64,000 nucleotides of DNA from Alviniconcha marisindica (GCA_018857735.1 JABMCL010001092.1:50881-114880), one strand, 5' to 3'. Counted from the first letter of the stretch, positions 45,376 through 57,559 are shown. Notes: a model not told the origin generated them from the sequence alone. Numbers and translations: made by a program.

Positions 45376-45965
45376 AAAGGAGGCCATGGGTGTCTGATGT
45401 CTGGAATCTCAAGCCTGTCATTTGATTTCCCTTTCCTGTCTCCTCTCTCATTTTACTGCCTAGTAATCTTGCTCTTTCTTTCTGTTTTTATGCTAATGGT
45501 CTTTTCTCCAGACTTTTTTTTCTCTCCAGATTTTTCTGTTGAGCATCTAGGAGATGTTAGTTGGTAAGTGATATGTGCAGCATACTACCATATGGCACTG
45601 GTATTTGCCATTGTCCATTTATCAATTTTTTTTAAATATTGTTTCTGACCATTCTTTCTTTACTTTTTTTCTTTTCTTTTTATATACTTTTTAAAAATCT
45701 GGTATTGAACAATTAGATGAATGGTCAACAATACCGGCATGTCCTGACTTTGTTTTTGTTTGAAGAAGGGCAGTATTGAAGGAACCAACTTCACAAATTT
45801 GTGTTTGATGTTTGTGTATGTATTTTTTGTTTAGGGATTTGACTGTCAGAGAGAAAGAGTTTTGAAATATGAGAAGAGTTTTGAAATATGCATGTGCTTC
45901 TAATCATCCTGAGGTGACCTAACATGGTTGACAGGGCATTAAAATCCAATTACTGACAAACTAAC
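45370..45965 (+). repeat. Family-X dispersed repeat, full-length
   Basis: From gaaaggaggccatgggtgtc to ttaaaatccaattactgaca. All blocks of the family in order, at about 600 bp. Confidence 0.88.
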
Positions 45966-46014
45966 TCCACTCAGCCTTGCTGTTTCAAATTGTTACAATT
46001 CATCCTGAGACTAA

Positions 46015-46215
46015 CACATAAATTTGTGTATATTGAGCTAGTGTTGAGATCAAAGGCCTGTGTCTGAGCTTGAAAAAAAAATTGGTTGTCTTATCCTTGT
46101 ACACACCTGTGTCACTGAGTGTGCCTGAAATGCCACTGGGGTGCATCCTTTTTTTTCAGGATGTACATCTGGCGGAGTTCAAGCACTAATTACCTCCCGT
46201 GTTTGTTGATTCTTG
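46015..46215 (+). repeat. Family-Y dispersed repeat, long form
   Basis: cacctgtgtcactgagtgtg, gcctgaaatgcc, atgtacatctggcggagttc and caagcactaattacctcccg. It shares its upstream half with 15890-16110, indicating that Y is longer than its common core. A (GT)n run follows at 46271-46298. Confidence 0.65.
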
Positions 46216-46469
46216 TTCATTGTTTCTTCTGACATACATGTCAGCCCAGACCTCCTGACGTTCCGACTACTTTGTGTGTGTGTGTGTGTGTGTGTGACCT
46301 ATGTCTGAAGTGTGTGTTGTGTGACTGTTGTGCTTACTATTTAATAGTAGCTTGTATGAATCTGTAACTCTTTTTTTAATGTTTTTAATTACACTCCAAA
46401 ACTGGACAATATTGAGAGAATGTACATGAGGTGTATGCTTTGTGATCCATTCTAAAACGTGCTTCCAAA

Positions 46470-46617
46470 AGGTCTCGCTTCCCACTCTTGTTGTAAATAA
46501 AATAAGTCATGTGTGTACATTTTGTTTATACGGTTTAAAAGATTGTAACTGTAGCTTTTATTTGATGTTTTTCATGTTTTAATTAGTTTACTTATTGTTG
46601 AGGAAACTGTATTTGGG
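46470..46617 (+). repeat. Fragment of the 34.7-35.8-kb LTR
   Basis: cttcccactcttgttgtaaa, taagtcatgtgtgtacattt, gtaactgtagcttttatttg and gaggaaactgtatttg are reverse complements of 34911-35040 with few changes. The match ends sharply at 46617. Confidence 0.88.
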
Positions 46618-47084
46618 AGAGTATAAAAACGTTCTGAACAGAAAAAGCCGAATGCACAAGAAAGTGGTTGATGTGTACAATGATGTTGACTTTGAAAAGG
46701 ATGTGAGCAGCAGGAACGGTGTATTGGTTGATGTGTGTGTAGTCGTGCTAACATTGAAAATGGTGTGAACAGATTTTGAGGTGATGTACGCAGTGATGTT
46801 AACGTTGTTAATGAAGGTGTATCGTTTGATGTGTGTGGTGATGTTAACGTTGTAAATGATGCCGATAGGAGTGCTTGTATTTATGCTAATATGGAATATA
46901 ACACGAACAGAACCAGAGATGTGATGATGGACTAGTGATGGATAGTGATGTAAATGTGGAAGATGAAGTGAGCACTACTGCAAATAGTGAGAATGACGGG
47001 ACCAGGGATGTTCCAAACAGTGCAGGAGTAACACTGCTGTTTTAAAATTGTCACTAAATTTGTGTGGATTGATGTAGAAAATGA
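46618..47084 (+). other. Repetitive LINE-associated leader
   Basis: gttctgaacagaaaaagccg then aatgcacaagaaa recurs at 47640-47668. Diverged repeats of ggttgatgtgtgtggtgatg/ttaacgttg follow (46720-46860). Possibly a decayed ORF1 or 5' region of the LINE at 47085. Confidence 0.45.
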
Positions 47085-48320
47085 AATATCCGGAAATTCG
47101 CGAAATGTTGGTGTCGAATATTATTTGCTTAACTGAAACAAAAATGGACGATCTTGATAGCTTCGATTTTAATGGAATCCATCAAAATCGAAGCTGTCAA
47201 GATCGTCCATTTTTGTTTCAGTTAAGCAAATCCATCAAAATCGAAGCTGTCAAGATCGTCCATTTTTGTTTCAGTTAAGCAAATAATATTCGACCTGCTT
47301 TATGAAAAATAGAAGCATCTACAGAGCCCGTTCTTAATTAGGCGAATGTTTGTTCGAGCTCATTGATTTTTGTATTAGTCAGCGTCTTTTTGATTTTAAA
47401 TGGCAGAGTTGGCAGAGACGCTGATTCGGGAAAATTGACCTGTAAAAACTAGCCTTGTTGACTATGTTATTGCGTCGCCGTGTGTTTTTCCATCTATTGA
47501 TGACTTTTATGTTGCTGGTTTTGATGAATGGTTACCTGATATTCACTGCCCTGTAGATGTAAAACTGAAAACTGGTACTGATAGCCACGAAAAGTCATGC
47601 TAATTATTATACCAAAGAGAGAGCACGTACGCATAAAGAGTTCTAAACAGAAAAAGCCGAATGCACACGAAATCAGATCATTGCGTTCTACGGATCCACT
47701 GGATACTGGAGAATCCTGAATAGTAATAACCGTCAAAAGAAGCATACTGTAGCCATTAGCCATGATCTTTTTGTTGAGCATTTTGAGAAGCTGAGTAACA
47801 TCCCCGAGGAAGAACTTCATATATTTGATAATGAAATTGATGTAGTTGTAAACAATAATTTAGAAAATGATATTTCAGTGAACGAAGTTTTGAAATGTAT
47901 CAAGAAGCTTAAAAATAATAAATCCTGTGGGTATGATGGTATACTTAATGAATTCCTAATCGCAGTTACTACGCTATTTAATATTGTACTGCAGACAGGT
48001 AAAATTCCACACGCTTGGTCCATTGACTATATAAAGGAAAAGTAAAGTGAATGACCCAGATAACTATAGGGGCATAACTGTGCTGAGTTGTTTTGGAAAA
48101 CTCATTACTGTCATAAACGATCGAATTCATTCTTTTTTAGGAACCAGTGATATTCTTGGTACTGAACAATCAGGTTTTAGGAAAGGGCATTCGATGATGG
48201 ATGATGTTTTTGCTTTACATTGTCTCATTGATGTATATTTGCAGCGGGGAAAAAATGTTATTTTGTACGTTTATTGACTATAAAAAGGCGTTTGTCAGTG
48301 TGCAGCGCGGATTGTTGTGA
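47085..48320 (+). mobile_element. LINE D: endonuclease start and RT N-terminal half
   Basis: MLVSNIICLTETKMDDLDSF (47105-47164) is the endonuclease TET/K motif. After a rearranged stretch: STGYWRILNSNN (47690-47725), VLKCIKKLKNNKSCGYDGIL (47888-47948), DNYRGITVLSCFGKLITVIN, GTEQSGFRKGHSMMDDVFAL and, frameshifted, IDYKKAFVSV (48270-48300; the RT catalytic-region Asp of FDxV is replaced). Stops and shifts make it dead. Confidence 0.82.
47112..47295. repeat. Inverted plus tandem copies of one ~55-bp segment
   Basis: The segment gtcgaatattatttgcttaa... to ...cttcgattttaatgg is followed by two inverted copies (each atcaaaatcgaagctgtcaa... to ...cagttaagcaaa), the last also carrying the far end taatattcgac. 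One arm therefore exists once forward and twice in reverse. Confidence 0.93.
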
Positions 48321-50840
48321 GGAAACACTTGGCAAAATGGCGGCAGCTTAATTTGCCACTAGATATACAATTAGAATGTTGATAAATATTATTATACACA
48401 TCATCCCAACGTGCCCAAATTTTGTAGCCTCATGAATATGACGTTAAAATCTAAGAATGTTAAGCTTGCTGAATTAGTTATTTTGATTAAACCAGACACA
48501 ACGAAAAAACAAAATACTTTAATTTGTAACAACTTTGATTTGTGTTTGAGCATTTATAAAGTGTGGTGTGGTGGTTAGTAGAACTCGTGTACTTGTTCAT
48601 AAGGAGTGTCGTGTGGCAATGTAACTTCGCTTTCTAGCCCCCAATAGAGCCTTGTTTGATGATTTTTCTTCGGATTTTTTATCAGAATATTCCATTGCAC
48701 AGCAATTAAAAGTGGAAACAAGTCTTTTTGTTTTGTTTAACACTGGCTGCCATCTTTGAAATGTTTGTTACGTAGCTCGAAAGGGTCTGCTGCACGTTAA
48801 TTGTAACACAACATAATTGATGTAGTCAGAAACCAAACAAGACGAAAGCAGCAGCATTTGTGTATGATTCATCAATTTTGCAAAAGAACTGAGAACATTC
48901 TGTACAGAAAAATGATTTACTCAGTTCTACGGCACTGGTATTGAAGATCTTGGCATTGTTTCGTTCTTCTTGATTGCTTTGATACTATTCATTATTCTCC
49001 CTCTAAACCTCTAAACAAAAAGACGCCATTTAAAACAAAACGCACATAAACTTCTTAACTTTCACGTTGCCTACTGAAGAGATGAGGGCAACTTTAAGCT
49101 GGAAAAAATCTATCAACAACAAAAAAGGCAATGAATGTTAGAATTTTAAAAAAAAATCAAAGCAGGCAAAATAGTTACTGACACAACATTCAAAATCAAT
49201 GCTAGATTACTGAAGAGAGAAACACATTGATTAAAGGGACCAAAGCAATGTTGTCTTTTTCTCAGTCAATGTATATTCTTATGAATTATTCTTAGACTAC
49301 ACTTAAGTCTTCAACATCTAAAGAAGAGGTGGCAAAGTAACATATAAATATGTACAACTCTGATATTTTGCTGATACGCCACTTTATTCATATTGATTGT
49401 GTAGGTATGCATGAGATGAAAAGCTACAAAGCACTGAATAGTCCTGAATAATCCCAAAACATAAATAATAGTTGATTTGCATTGAAATTTGAATTTTACG
49501 CGTTTCAGTTGTACGTGTAGATAATTATTGCCAACTCAGTATGTTGTACACATGTTGTATCCCCTGGCGTACTTTTGGAACACACGAATTTAATAAAGAA
49601 TGGTTCTACACGTGAACACTGGACTTTTTAGTAATTTTTTTAGGGGGCTTGTGTTTTGTTTGTTAGTTTTTTTGTTTCCACACGTGCATCACTGGTACCA
49701 CGTCCAGCGCTGAGGCGCAATCACTTGTATAGTGCCAGTTACGTTCTACACACCACACGCATGTTACCACGGTCAGGGAAAGACCGCCTGTCGCACTCTA
49801 TTTGCACCGATATGGTGGTAGTTTTGCATGATGCATTATTTGTATATTTGTGTGGGTTTTTGAGACAGTTCTTTTTGTTTTGAAATTCAAACGCCCGTGT
49901 TTTGAGTTTACAGTTGAGTACTTGTGACAGTGCCTAACATGTTCTGTGGAATGTTGGCTGTTTTGACTGGAGCGTGCAGCACGCAGTTATTCAAACCATT
50001 GGTCCGCACGACTTGTTATTTTCAAGATCATCTTACCTTATCGAGCAAACGGCTCCTTTAATTTGTTTATCCTGCATTTGTTAATACATTTGCTTCCATT
50101 TTTAATACATTTGCTTTTTAATACATTTGCTTGGAAGTTTGAATTGCCTTGGAGCTCGAGACGCCCGTGTTTTGTGGTTTGCACTGGATGAATGTACTGG
50201 CACGGTTGGGAATGTTGAATGTGTTTGATTTGCTGCGTACAGAATGCGGTTGTTTACACTAGAAGTCTGCACGACTTATTCTTAAGCCATTTAAATATTC
50301 GGACACCGTTTTGCGTTACTGCTGATTGTATTGTATGTATTGTATGTGAGTCAGCTTGTTTAGACAGTGTGGTTGTTCAGTATAGAATCAAATCTTGTAA
50401 AAAATAAAATAAAATATTTAAAAAAACAAAACAAAACAAAACAACATTAAATGAGAAAATAATCTTCATTTGTATACACAGGTATATACTTATTATAAAA
50501 CAGTAGTTTTGATCAACATCGTACACCTTGCACGTTAATTTATTGTGTAAATCAAAACTATGGAATCCTATGATCACATTTGTAACTCTACGATTAGAGT
50601 TACAAATGTGGGCTGGTATTACATTTTTATCTATATATTTTTCGCTTAAGAATATGGTGTACATCTACCGTCGATATGCTTATTAGTAAAGACGTGTGCT
50701 GCTGTGCAAAATAAAATCGTGTGTATTCAGACATGTTTCATACGTCTGCCTATGTAGACCTCATATTCCTTAGGTAGATTTGGAGGGAGAGGGAAGGAAA
50801 ACTACTCTGTCTTTTCTTCTTTATTTGAAAGTTTATCCTC
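48321..50840 (+). other. Unassigned intergenic sequence
   Basis: No gene or known domain. Two diverged copies of a ~145-bp segment sit at about 49890-50030 and 50160-50295 (acgcccgtgttttg, ggaatgttg, tctgcacgactt/ggtccgcacgactt), and atacatttgctt is repeated near 50085-50130. A 36-bp hairpin is at 50575-50610. Confidence 0.6.
50575..50610. repeat. Perfect 15-bp hairpin
   Basis: cacatttgtaactct, loop acgatt, agagttacaaatgtg. No terminator-like T-run after it, and no context for function. Confidence 0.9.
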
Positions 50841-50920
50841 TCTCTCTCTTTGTCTCTGTATGTCTGTGTCTGTCTGTCTGTTTGTCTGTGTGTCTCTCTC
50901 TCTCCACTTTTCCCCCTTTC

Positions 50921-50965
<45 letters not shown>
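50840..50965 (+). repeat. CT/GT microsatellite
   Basis: ctctgtctgtctg words followed by (GT)n at 50923-50961. Frames across it are artefacts. Confidence 0.95.
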
Positions 50966-51082
50966 TATTGTGCACCTATTTATGCCTGCTTGTTGGTTGT
51001 ATTGTTTATCCGTTTGCCTGTTTTTTGGTTCTACTATATTGGCCATGGACTTTCAATTTATTATGTTTGTAGGTGCATATTC

Positions 51083-51137
51083 AGACAGACAGGCAGACAG
51101 ACAGACAGGCAGACAAGCAGGCAGGCAGGCAGAGAGA
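51083..51137 (+). repeat. (CAGA)n/(CAGG)n microsatellite
   Basis: cagacagacaggcagacaga... caggcaggcaggcaga. Confidence 0.95.
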
Positions 51138-51364
51138 GCGTGTTGTGATCTGTGCGTATGTACGTCATGTGCCTATACTGGCTTAAGATTTGAACTGTTT
51201 GTATCGACATTTGTGGCGGAATTTTGTGAGCTATGTTCACACGCGAAAGTGGTTCCTTCCATGATGCTTCTGCTGTGTTGGATAGTGTGTCCTGGCTGTA
51301 GTGGGATTAGATCACGCACACCATGACCAACACAGTCATGTTTCAATGAATTGCCCAGGCCTAG

Positions 51365-51960
51365 CTGACCCGCGGAAGAGGAGATATGTTTTTCACTATT
51401 TAAGATACCTACTGCAGGACTAGAGAACTGTTTTCGGGCTGAGTGGGGTTATAAATGTTATTTTGCCTCGTATAATTCAAGTTCAAGGGGTGTCGCAATA
51501 TTATTTAATAATAATTGCGAATTTTCTGTAAACAAGGTTTATAAAGATATTGCTGGAAATTATATATTTGCCACTGTCAAATGTGGATAAAAAAAATTGT
51601 GATCGTCAGTTTGTATAAGTTTGAGGAACGGATGGCTTTGAAAATCTTATTACTGGATTGGATTTCACATTAGATTATTATTATTATAATTATAAACACT
51701 TTAATAATGTTTTAAAAGAACAAGTCGAACATTTAACGATAAACCTCGATATTTTGAGAGATATTCATCCTGAAATGAGACGGTATACATGGTGCAGAAA
51801 CACACCACTTCAAGATTGGACTTTTTCGTAATTTCAGATTTGCTGTCCAGTTACGTGACAAAAGCAGACGTTAAGCCCGGTTACCGGACAGATCATTCCA
51901 TGATCACATTGACTTTGACTTGAAGGAAATTAGAAACCAGAAATAAGTTATTGTGGAAAT
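51365..51960 (+). mobile_element. LINE endonuclease-domain fragment
   Basis: Frame-broken reading: HLTINLDILRDIHPEMRRYT (51733-51792), then in shifted frames WCRNTPLQ, LDFFVISDLLSSYVTKADVK and PGYRTDHSMITLTLTLKEI (to about 51930). The RYTW...LDFF.IS...GYRTDHS order is that of the AP-endonuclease domain end in LINEs; the DHS is the catalytic Asp-His pair. Confidence 0.78.
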
Positions 51961-52079
51961 TTAATAATTCCCTATTAAAAGAAGCTCTTTGCAAACGAAA
52001 TAAATGATGATCTGCAACAAACGAGGGGACGAATACAGTAAAAGCCATAAGAGAACAGAGCAAAAATAACTGTGCCAAC

Positions 52080-52740
52080 GACAAACAGATGGAAAGCCAA
52101 AAACATAAAAACCTCATTTTAACCCGGCTTCCACCCCTGAAAAAAACAAAGGCTCAACTTAAAGAAAAATCCAATCAAAATACCGATCACAAAGATAGGG
52201 ATATGGCAAAGCAGACAAAAAGGGTGCCCAAAACCAGGAAACCCCTTTCAAGCGGGGAAACCAAAGGGGCCCAATAAAAAGGGAAACCATGGTGGGAAAG
52301 AAAAGGAGGGGGGTAAAAAAAGTATAAAAAAAAAAAAAACCCCCAATTAAAAAAAAAGAAAGGGGGAGGGGCCCGAAATGTCACGAAACGGGTCAAAGGG
52401 GTACAGAAACCCGTGTACCCGTAAAACCCATGGGACCACAGAAACGCGGCGTCACGAAAAAAAGAGAATAAAAGGGGTCTCGTTAAACATCGGACCCCCC
52501 CCCCCCCCCCCTCATTTGTACATGTAATGAACATATAATCGAGAAACCCAAAAGCAAGCAAAGAGAAAAAAAAAATAAATAAAAAAAGCGGAACTAAAAA
52601 ACCCCAAAACCCTAACACAGGGGGGCCAGGAAATCGCCTGTCTATTAAACTAGAACGAACAAACCTTGTTCGTCACTACGAATGATGAAATAAACACGGA
52701 TAAATTGGGAAAATAAAACACCCAATAAAAGGCAGGCTCC
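52080..52740. other. Homopolymer-rich, poorly resolved sequence
   Basis: Almost every second word is a run (aaaaaaaaaaaaaaccccc, gggggaggggccc, ccccccccccccccccc). No domain or repeat is recognisable. The texture differs from everything before it and suggests consensus error rather than biology. Confidence 0.6.
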
Positions 52741-52743
52741 CTG

Positions 52744-54540
52744 ATGAAGCAGCAGTGCGTTGTTCCTGATTGTGACCTGCAACACGGCAGCACAAAGTAC
52801 ACCACGGCCCAGAGCAAAGCGGACGCTCTCGCGAAAGCTTTCGCTGAGGCCAGTGACACCGAAGCCCCCCCGGGCGGACAGGCAAAAATTCCCGACGAGA
52901 GATGGAGGCTACCTTCACGCCCCCGGTGCCAGACAAAGTTGGGGGTTTAACACCCCACTGACCCGACCGGCTAATCAAGAAAGTCAAAGTCTCCACCGGT
53001 GTGGCACCGTCTCGTATCGGATGCTAAAAGAGCCCCCGAGTCGTTTCTGAAGATCCGCTGGGATTTCTTCCAAAGATGCTGGGATGGGGGCACAACCCCC
53101 GCCGGGTGGAAACGCCATTGTCGCCCCCATCCCAAACATGGAAACCGAGGAAGGAGTCGGCAGTTACAGACCCATCTCCCTGAATCGCACCTAGGGAAAG
53201 TGTACGAGGGGTGATAAAGAACCGACTAGAATACCATGTGAGTCAAAAAAGTGTTTCCCGTGTGCCAGGCCGGTTTCCCGCGGGGACGGGGGTCACAGAC
53301 CACCTGGTGAAACGGGTGAGCACGTCGGGAGGGCACTAGGGAGGAGAAAGGCCTACTGACGTGCTTCTTTGACACTCCCGGCCTACGACCAGGTCTGGGA
53401 CGCCAAACTACTACAGAAACTGACAAGATCGGAATTTCCGGCAACATGACAACACATCGATCCTTCCGAGCGACAGACATCGGGCAGGGGGAAAGCCCCT
53501 ACCCCGGGGGGTTAAGGGGGGGTTTCCCCAAATGAGCCCCCGTTTGTAAAAATGGTCAAAGGGGGAACTAAAATAGTGTGACCCTTACCCATGAAAGGGC
53601 GGACACCCTTTAAGTCCCACAAAACAGCCGGTTAAAAACCCCAAAAAAGTTCCAGGAAGCTGTCCATTTATGAAGTAAATGGATTCGCTCTTTCTTCCCA
53701 GAAAACAGTGTTCGTCCCATTCCCACCAACACCTCTCAGAACACGGAGGTGCACATCAGGGTGAACGGGCAGGCATCTTTGCATCGAAAGAATAAGTACC
53801 TGGGTGTACATTCACCGTGGGGCACGAACCCGCAGGTCGCCACAAAGCGCGGGGAAAAACCCCCGAGCCCTCAACGTGTCAAGGTGCATCTGCTCACCCG
53901 GGCCCCCCCCCCCAAGATCCTGTGAACGTGGTGCGGGCCCCGGTGCGTCACGCCTGTCGTACGGATTCCAGTGTACGACGGCGTACGACCCCGGGCCATG
54001 CCCCCCCCTATCGAAAAAGGCCTCGCCCGTCTCACCCCCATAGAGGTGCGCGGTTGCGATGGCCCTCGGGGTGCCGCAGTCCCGTGCCGCAGTGCCTGGT
54101 GTACAGAAGGGCCGGGCTCCCCCCGTTCCCTCGCCAACCAGCTCATCTGAGTAAGTATGTTTTTGAGCCAGACTGTCGACAACTCCACCGTCGACGAGAT
54201 AAAACCGCCTTCCGAAACCCCCCCCAACTCCATCCCACTCCTCCATCTGTGACCTGGTTGCGACCTGGTCCGGGGCGCGGGACTGGATGGTTTTGGGGGG
54301 CGACGAGGCCGATGCATCCCCCTCCACCTTGGCTCCCCGGAACGGGCCCCCTTTAGGTGGGCTGGAAGGGGTGAAAAGGACCAGAATCCCCCTCGTTTTA
54401 GAGTCACAGTAGGCTTTTTCTGGAAGAAAGTACCAAAACCACCTGAAGTTTACTGAGGTTCTGTGATGGAGGATGGTGCAGCTGGAGCTGCCTTTGTGAT
54501 CCCAAGTTAACAACCTCACACACCCCATTCACTACCCGCA
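52744..54540 (+). mobile_element. GC-rich LINE F, disrupted reverse-transcriptase part
   Basis: Scattered readings in all three frames fit an RT followed by RNase H: PLTRPANQESQ (linker), TDPSP and AGRFPAGTGVTDHLVK-like pieces near 53170-53320 (QAGFR...D.L), YLGVHS near 53800. Runs of C and G break the frame every few dozen bases, so no motif is intact. Identified mainly by continuity with 54541-54960. Confidence 0.5.
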
Positions 54541-55010
54541 GTGTCGGTCTTTACCGCTGAGCTGTTGGCTATCTCCATGGCCCTGCAACACATCAGCGCG
54601 ATACCAGTCACTCCCTTCGCCATCGTTATCTGCAGCGACTCCAAGGCGGCGCTGGCCGCCATCAAGTCCGACTCTCAAAACGCACGGGAGGATCTTGTGC
54701 GTGAGATCGCGACAACCACCCATCAGCTGATCACCCGCGGTACGGAAGTTCGCTTTCAGTGGGTACCAGCGCACGTCTGCCTCTCTGGAAACGAGAAGGC
54801 GGATAGAGCAGCAAAAAGAGGAGCCAAGGGAGTTGACTCCTCGACTGTGACGATGAAAATCGGCCTGGCCGACGTATATGCGGAACTAAACAAGCAGGCG
54901 TGGAAGCAGTGGGAGAAGGAGTTCCACTCAATGGCCACGGCCAAGGAGTGGGACGATACCTCTCCCCCCTGCCGGGCAGGAGTCTTCTTCCCGGAGAGCC
55001 GACCTACATA
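54541..55010 (+). mobile_element. LINE F, RNase H domain
   Basis: Open for 156 codons. FTAELLAISMALQH carries the RNase H catalytic Glu, VICSDSKAALAAI the catalytic Asp, WVPAHVCLSGNEKADRAAKR the final His/Asp block. The first catalytic Asp (DGS strand) would be just upstream in the damaged part. Found in I/Jockey-type LINEs with RNase H; it removes template RNA during cDNA synthesis. Confidence 0.88.
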
Positions 55011-55860
55011 GCTCGCATCATGCATCGTCTGCACGTGGGCTCTGGAGATGCATGTGCGTACCGACGAAGTGTGAGTGTGAAATGAGCGTCTCGTTTCACC
55101 ACGTGATGTTCTCCTGCACCTCATGTTCAGACCACTTCCAGCCTCTGACTGGGAAATACGCAGCGTGGGACTGCCCCTGTGTACAAAAAGCCTGGCAGTG
55201 TGCGATCAGCGTGAAGGATGGAGCCTCTTACGGGCTGCAGCCAGACTGGTCTACACCTGTCCACTGGCAGCCTACCTGTAGTATGTGGGACCACCGGCTA
55301 CGTTCAACGCTTTCCCGCAGCTCGGGTTAATCCCGGCGGCGGATGAAGGGGCGAACGTCCCTGTGTTTCCCGCACCCAGTTCTAGTCTGCTGGACCTGAT
55401 TCCAGCGACCACCACAAATGTATGCTGCATACCCAAGTGTTTTTAGCCGCCTGACTACAGGCCTCGATTTACTACAAGTGTATTTAAACTACCATGTGCG
55501 TCTTCTACGTTTTAACTGTAAATACTGTGTGTGCCGATTGTACATATTACATGTTGGTGCAGCCCGCCGACATAACCTTGCAAGGTTTTTCATCTGCAGC
55601 CCAGTTTTTAACTGTAAATAGTGGACGACGATCTTTTTTAACCGGACCCCTAGCGTGCTGCCCAGTTCTACGAGTGAATGCCCCAGTACAGCCAAGACGA
55701 CCCAGCACCCTGACCCAGTATTGATCCGCAGGTGGACACATCTCATCTCTCCCCTCACCCTCATTCCCCCTTTGTTCCAGCGACCTCATATCCCGATCCA
55801 AATATTGATCCGCAAGTGGACCAAGCTTTCTTCGCTCCCCATCCCCCCTGTCTCCCTCAT
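55011..55860 (+). mobile_element. LINE F, C-terminal Cys/His region and 3' UTR
   Basis: IARIMHRLHVGSGDACAYRR (55014-55070, in a shifted frame), then CECEMSVSFHHVMFSCTSCS (55070-55125) form a Cys/His cluster typical of the tail of these ORFs. After about 55330 the sequence is non-coding, with an imperfect repeat of ccagtattgatccgcaggtg / caaatattgatccgcaagtg at 55716 and 55797. Confidence 0.65.
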
Positions 55861-57550
55861 GATCTAACTATGATATATCCAAGTCAAGCTTACTTTAGCA
55901 TCTGAGGACATTAAGCAAAAACTCAAGAACAATGAAGTCTAGCCTGTGTGAAAGCTAGAGTAAACACAACGAAAAAGACCGAAACGCCACGCACCTAACA
56001 AGACTCGAGAAAGATGAAATAACAAGAGGGAAATAAACAAAGGCCCAACTACTGGCAATAGCGTTGGAGCTTCATCTTGGAGATTCGAACTGGAAATATT
56101 TCCAAGTCGGTTACCCCTACAGAAAAGTACAAGTACAAGTATGCATACATCAATATCAAAAAACCTAAAAAACCCAGGATGAAACCAAAAAAACAAAATA
56201 AAGCATTTTACACAGAGAGAAACTATCACAAGTACTATAAAATAAGGCATATATTAATATCAACATGTCAATCAGAAAAGCACAAAATAATACTGTAAAT
56301 ACATACATCAACACTAAAGCATTTCACACACAGCCACCTACTATATGATTACAGACACCAGCACAGTCACACTCACCTCCTCACAAGCACACACGCGCGC
56401 ACACACACAAAATGAAATCTTCAACAATCTTTTCTTTTTTTTCAAACATTTTTTTTTAACCAAATGTGCCAACTTCAAAACTGATTTCTTTTTCATCACA
56501 TAGTCTATAAGTGTGTTCTTATGCTTGCTAGTCAAATGGCTCGAAAATAGCAGTACACGTTCCATTCTCTTGCTTCTAATTTCAGACTACTAATCTTTTT
56601 TCTCTTTTTTCAGCTTTCTAAGGGTTGAATACTTTCTTCCAATTGTTCTTGTTCTTTAGTTCTGCGTTTTTTTCATTGTTGCAGGAAGCATTTGTTTTTC
56701 GTCTATCTTCGTTAGTAAGACATCAAGAAACAGCTGGTCGGATATTGTAAATTGAATATTGGATATGGGCATATGATGCATTTCTTTTGAATCATATATC
56801 ATTTTAAACATTACGGCCACATTTTGTATTTCTTTATTAGGAACTATTAAATTTCCGCAATGTTTTTCGTTTCATTACTTTTCTAAAGGACAATTTGAAA
56901 ATATCCAGTCTCACTGAATATCCTTTTACTCAACATACGGAATCATGAGAAAAAATGATGTAATACGCATTCCGTAAATAGCTGCAAACGGGGGGAGATC
57001 CCCAATCTATTTCAGTTATTCTTAAATTGTCGCATTTCAACAGGACCAAAGCAGAAATTAATGCTACATAATAATCGCACATACAACAATAAAAATGCAG
57101 GCAAAAACTCGTTTCTTAGCCAAATCTGCGTGGACCAGTCCCCAACATTTCCTGTTATATGACTGATGGAATCATACAGGATCCCTAAAGATCACATTTG
57201 TTAGAATTATTCTGTGCATAATTCTCATCCGAAACCACTTTATAGTAACGTCATGAATTGTAATTACTTGATCAGAACAGGAATTCCACGGTATTTTACT
57301 TTCAAGGTTATCTTCCCATTTTGAGCAGCAGTTGGATTTTACATGATCTTGGTTTAATACATCATAATATAATAATATGCAACCTATATTTAGTTGTTAC
57401 AATTTCTGAAAGCGCTCCGTAAGATTCATAAGAAACTCCGTTGGTCTGATCTAAATATTGTTTATCCTTGAGCAGAGACTCATTAAACTGCTAGAAAGTT
57501 TTTCTCTCAATTTTAATTTGAGCCGTATCATTGAATAATCAGTGTTATAT
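55861..57550 (+). other. Unassigned AT-rich intergenic sequence
   Basis: No gene. Contains a family-V copy on minus (56975-57150) and a short CA run (56390-56410). Confidence 0.6.
56975..57150 (-). repeat. Family-V dispersed repeat, minus copy
   Basis: ggggggagatccccaatcta, accaaagcagaaattaatgc and agccaaatctgcgtggacca are the reverse of 31095-31290. Confidence 0.7.
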
Positions 57551-57559
57551 CTTTGTACA

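Noticed and set aside
53812..54528. 238-codon minus frame
   Set aside because: Antisense to the LINE F coding region in GC-rich sequence, where stops are rare; the + strand has the readable RNase H.
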